Assembly (NCBI GenBank): GCA_016839585.1
Contig: JAEOTZ010000028.1
Location: forward strand, 1 to 36,316
Source: Promethearchaeota archaeon
GTDB lineage: Archaea > Asgardarchaeota > Lokiarchaeia > Sigyniarchaeales > SOKP01
Reading direction: 5' to 3'
Length of the DNA: 36,316 bases
The notes below the pieces were generated by a model. The model made no database searches. It saw only the letters and a program-made list of their open reading frames with translations, and was not told the origin of the DNA. The position numbers were made by a program, and so were the translations under genes. This document shows positions 33,336 to 36,316 of the stretch, piece after piece. Position 1 is the first letter of the stretch, and the number at the start of each line of letters is the position of its first letter.

Positions 33336-34628
33336 ATGGCAAAATTAGCATGGTATGAAACTGAGATCGCAAGGAACATGATGAGCAGGATGGGTGGCAG
33401 AGCTATACGAGGAGTCTTATTAAATTATTTCTCGTCAAAGGGGATATATACGGGTAAACTCGGATTAATTCAAGTAACCAACTTTTTGCAAGCGGCTCTT
33501 AATTCTGAAGAAAGAAGGGCTTTAATAATAGTAGATGATTATACTCAAAGATTTGTTAAAAAAGTAACAGATTATTTAGAATCTATAAATATGGAATATC
33601 ATGTTTGGTCAGGAGTTTTACCGGAAGTACCTATGAATACAATTGAAGAGGGAGCGAAAATTTGTGAAGAATTTAAGCCCAAAGTTATATTTGGGATTGG
33701 TGGTGGTAGTGTAATGGACACTGTTAAAACAGTATTAATAAAATATGAAAAACCTGAACAAGATCTTCTAACAATCTTACCCTACTTTAGTTCCTTAGGA
33801 TTGCGGAATAAAGTTAAATATTGGATAGCTATACCTACAACATCGGGGACTGGTTCTGAAGTTGCTCAAGCAGCAGTAATTACTGATACCAGAAGGGATC
33901 CCCCTAAAAAAATAATTGTTGTTAATGATGAATTACTTGCGGATATCGTGATACTAGATACCGACTTTGTAAAAGATATGCCACCTTTTTTAACTATGGC
34001 AACAGGTTTAGATGCACTTGCACACGCAATCGGTGCTTTTGTATCAAATTGGAGTAGTCCCTATGTAGACGCTTTAAATAAAATGGCTATAAAAGAGATT
34101 GTAAAATTCCTTCCCCGAACATATAAGTATGGAGCAAATGACCTGGAAGCTCATAATCATATGCAAATGGCAGCATTGATGGCAGCTTTGGGAGCGCAGG
34201 GAAATATAACTTCTGGGATAGATCATGCTTTAGGACATAGCTTTGGAAAAATATTTGATGTACATCACGGACTGTCGGTTGGAACATTCCTGCCATATTC
34301 TATTGGATTTCAAAGAAATGTGACAGATAGATGGAAAAAACTATGTCCCATATTTGGAATAGAAAAGGAAAATAAAAATAGAGATGAATTATTTAAAGAA
34401 TTTATCCTAGCACTAAAGAATTTTATACAATCAATTGATGGACCTACTTGTATAAAGGAAATAAAAAACCCTATAATAAAAAAAGGAGAGTATTTTGAAA
34501 AACTTGACTTACTGGTGGATTATGCTTTTAATGATGCAGTTACTCTCGCATCTACTCGTCAACTTAATATAGATTTGTATAAAAAAATATTTACATATGC
34601 TTGGGATGGTAAAAACATTGATTTTTAA
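33336..34628 (+). CDS. Iron-containing alcohol dehydrogenase, longer copy
   Basis: 430 residues. The same motifs as the other copy: GGGSVMDTVKTVLI near residue 121, TTSGTGSEVAQAA near 168, ATGLDALAHAIGAFVSNW near 222 (Asp, His) and GIDHALGHSFGKIFDVHHG near 290 (His residues). It has about 25 extra N-terminal residues (MAKLAWYETEIARNMMSRMG). The next gene is an aor gene only 25 bases away, so this is a second alcohol/aldehyde unit pointing away from the first. Confidence 0.88.
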   Translation: MAKLAWYETEIARNMMSRMGGRAIRGVLLNYFSSKGIYTGKLGLIQVTNFLQAALNSEERRALIIVDDYTQRFVKKVTDYLESINMEYHVWSGVLPEVPMNTIEEGAKICEEFKPKVIFGIGGGSVMDTVKTVLIKYEKPEQDLLTILPYFSSLGLRNKVKYWIAIPTTSGTGSEVAQAAVITDTRRDPPKKIIVVNDELLADIVILDTDFVKDMPPFLTMATGLDALAHAIGAFVSNWSSPYVDALNKMAIKEIVKFLPRTYKYGANDLEAHNHMQMAALMAALGAQGNITSGIDHALGHSFGKIFDVHHGLSVGTFLPYSIGFQRNVTDRWKKLCPIFGIEKENKNRDELFKEFILALKNFIQSIDGPTCIKEIKNPIIKKGEYFEKLDLLVDYAFNDAVTLASTRQLNIDLYKKIFTYAWDGKNIDF

Positions 34629-34653
34629 TAATAAATAAAAAGAGGTCAAAAAT

Positions 34654-36316
34654 ATGAGACAAAATTTAATAGGTTATAATGGAAAGATTGCTTTTGTAAA
34701 CTTAAGCGTAGATAATGTTGAAATTAAGGATTTAAATCCTCAAATAGCTAAAGATTTTCTAGGTGGTACAGGGTTGAGCGCTAAATTAACATATGATCTA
34801 TTAACAGACAAAGATTACACAGAATTAAAAATTAATCCTTTTTCAGAAATTAATCCATTAATTTTTGCGACTGGTCCTATTACTGGAACAATTAGGCCTT
34901 CTTCAGGAAGATATTCAGTTACAGGAATATCTCCTCTCACAAGAATTTGGGGAGAAGGTACAGCAGGAGGTACATTTTGCATATCACTACGGAGTAGTGG
35001 TTTTGATGCAATTATAATTACAGGAAAGGCTAAAGAGCCGATGTACTTATATATTCATGACGATATTATTGAATTCAAAGAAGCAAATGATTTATGGGGT
35101 AAAGACACTTATGAAACTCAGGAAAAAATAAAAAAAGAGTTAAATGATAATAGGATTAGAGTGGCATGTATCGGTCAAGCAGGAGAAAATTTGGTAAAAT
35201 ATGCTGGAATAATAAATGATGAAGGAAGGGCTATTGGAAGATGTGGTTTAGGAGCGCTAATGGGGTCAAAAAAATTAAAAGCTTTAGTAATTCTAGGTTC
35301 TAATAAAATTCAAATAGCTAATAGTAAGCTTAGTAAAGAATTATATACCCAAGCAGAACAAGAATTTAAAGGAGATTTTCTAAAAAAAACTATATTTTAT
35401 GTATATAATTTATATGGCACCAACTCGTATTTAGATATTGGAATGGCATTAGGGGATACTCCAGGATATTATTTTACCGAAACGGAGTATCTAGCAGAAA
35501 AATTAACAGGGAAGACTTTAAAAGAACTTTACCCTGTCCTTGATTATGGTTGTGCTGGATGTACATTAAGATGTGGTAAAATAACGATTATTAAAGAAAA
35601 TGGTAATGAAATTAAAGTTGATGGCCCTGAATATGAATCTGTTGCTTCTTTAGGACCTATGATAGGAGTCTTTGATCCTAAAACTGTAATATTAGCATCC
35701 CATAAATGCAATATTTATGGATTTGATACTATTTCTGGGGGCGTATGTATCTCATTTCTCATTTATCTAATTGAAAATAACATAGGAATAGAGAAAATAA
35801 AGCAATTCTTAAAAGATATTAAAATTGAAGACATTAAATGGGGAAATTCAGAATTATTATTAATACTAATTGATAAGATTTCAAAAAGAGATGGAATTGG
35901 AGACATATTAGCTGAAGGAGTTAGAATTATGGCAAATAGGTTTGATGTTGATCCAGAGTTAGCTGCTCATGTTAAGGGTTTGGAAATTCCTATGCATGAA
36001 CCAAGAGCTTTTGCTGGGCAAGCTTTAAGTTATATGACCTGCTGTGTAGGGGCTAATCATGAGAAATGTGATTGGTATGGCACAGAACTTGATTTTTTTA
36101 ACTATCAAAATTTGCGTGTTAAACAAGGTGATAGGTTTAAAATAAAAGGACGGGAAAAAGGAGTTGTTAGTCTTCAAGATCTTAGGGCTATCGATGATTC
36201 TGCTGTTAATTGTAATTTTAGAAATCCTTCATTTGAACATATAATTGGATATATAAATGCTGCTACTGGATTTAACTATAATAATAAATCTCTAATGCGT
36301 GTTGGAGAACGAATTA
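34654..36316 (+). CDS. Aldehyde:ferredoxin oxidoreductase family protein, 3' end outside window
   Basis: The start is ATG 34654 with AGAGGTC eight bases upstream; 554 residues are visible and the frame is open at the right edge. Cluster cysteines: Cys300, Cys303, Cys307 (CAGCTLRC), with Cys520 (AVNCNF) as the likely fourth. The cofactor stretches GGTGLSAKLTYDLL, IWGEGTAGGTFCISLRSSG and GRCGLGALMGSKKLKA are intact. It is clearly diverged from the first aor, so a different aldehyde is likely. It follows the 430-residue alcohol dehydrogenase in one transcription unit. Confidence 0.9.
   Translation, partial: MRQNLIGYNGKIAFVNLSVDNVEIKDLNPQIAKDFLGGTGLSAKLTYDLLTDKDYTELKINPFSEINPLIFATGPITGTIRPSSGRYSVTGISPLTRIWGEGTAGGTFCISLRSSGFDAIIITGKAKEPMYLYIHDDIIEFKEANDLWGKDTYETQEKIKKELNDNRIRVACIGQAGENLVKYAGIINDEGRAIGRCGLGALMGSKKLKALVILGSNKIQIANSKLSKELYTQAEQEFKGDFLKKTIFYVYNLYGTNSYLDIGMALGDTPGYYFTETEYLAEKLTGKTLKELYPVLDYGCAGCTLRCGKITIIKENGNEIKVDGPEYESVASLGPMIGVFDPKTVILASHKCNIYGFDTISGGVCISFLIYLIENNIGIEKIKQFLKDIKIEDIKWGNSELLLILIDKISKRDGIGDILAEGVRIMANRFDVDPELAAHVKGLEIPMHEPRAFAGQALSYMTCCVGANHEKCDWYGTELDFFNYQNLRVKQGDRFKIKGREKGVVSLQDLRAIDDSAVNCNFRNPSFEHIIGYINAATGFNYNNKSLMRVGERI

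Overview
The window is AT-rich and reads as a chromosomal piece of an archaeon, most likely an Asgard archaeon of the Lokiarchaeia type. The archaeal signs are TATA-type promoters, two tRNA genes carrying short introns away from the usual site, a tungsten-type aldehyde oxidoreductase gene (plus a second, cut by the window end), a split altronate-dehydratase-family enzyme and a giant-repeat surface protein. The Asgard assignment is inference. It rests on roadblock-like and longin-like small proteins, several SCP2-type lipid-binding proteins, an SLC49/FLVCR-like MFS transporter and base composition. No rRNA, CRISPR array, insertion sequence or phage gene was seen.

Layout. 1-2.1 kb: the 3' end of a repeat-built surface protein with a C-terminal membrane anchor. 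2.2-9.1 kb: a carbohydrate block with two zinc alcohol dehydrogenases (one recognisable as scyllo-inosose 3-dehydrogenase, iolM), an MFS transporter, a small heat-shock protein with a lysine/glutamate insert, and divergent iolO and iolN. Together iolM, iolN and iolO are the three signature enzymes of the Thermotoga-type inositol pathway. 9.2-11.1 kb: a membrane winged-helix/zinc-ribbon protein, a roadblock-like protein and a longin-like protein. 11.4-13.8 kb: tRNA-Arg(TCG), tRNA-Asp(GTC) and three SCP2-like genes, two of them recent tandem copies with the same promoter. 13.9-17 kb: a U32 peptidase-family protein and an HtpX-like membrane protease.

17.2-24 kb: an unknown helical protein; a methyltransferase followed after 12 bases by a fused HgcA-HgcB-like protein (corrinoid domain, membrane helices, two [4Fe-4S] motifs); a CoA-transferase fused to a GNAT domain; a MutY-like glycosylase lacking the iron-sulfur motif; and a B12-binding radical SAM protein. 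24.2-29.5 kb: a small membrane protein, an N-formylglutamate amidohydrolase-like protein, the split UxaA-family dehydratase, an M29-type aminopeptidase and a TatD nuclease. 29.5-36.3 kb: two divergent modules, each an iron-containing alcohol dehydrogenase with an aldehyde:ferredoxin oxidoreductase, plus a fourth SCP2 protein.

How they fit together. The first block would oxidise inositol via scyllo-inosose to 5-keto-L-gluconate and D-tagaturonate; the UxaA-type dehydratase 16 kb away could act further down, but the first enzyme (IolG) is not in the window. The right-hand end interconverts alcohols, aldehydes and acids with ferredoxin, as expected for a fermentative or syntrophic anaerobe. The most unusual item is the HgcA-HgcB fusion, whose cap motif departs from that of known mercury methylators. 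Two genes (htpX, mutY) seem to start at ATT or ATC after a strong Shine-Dalgarno sequence.
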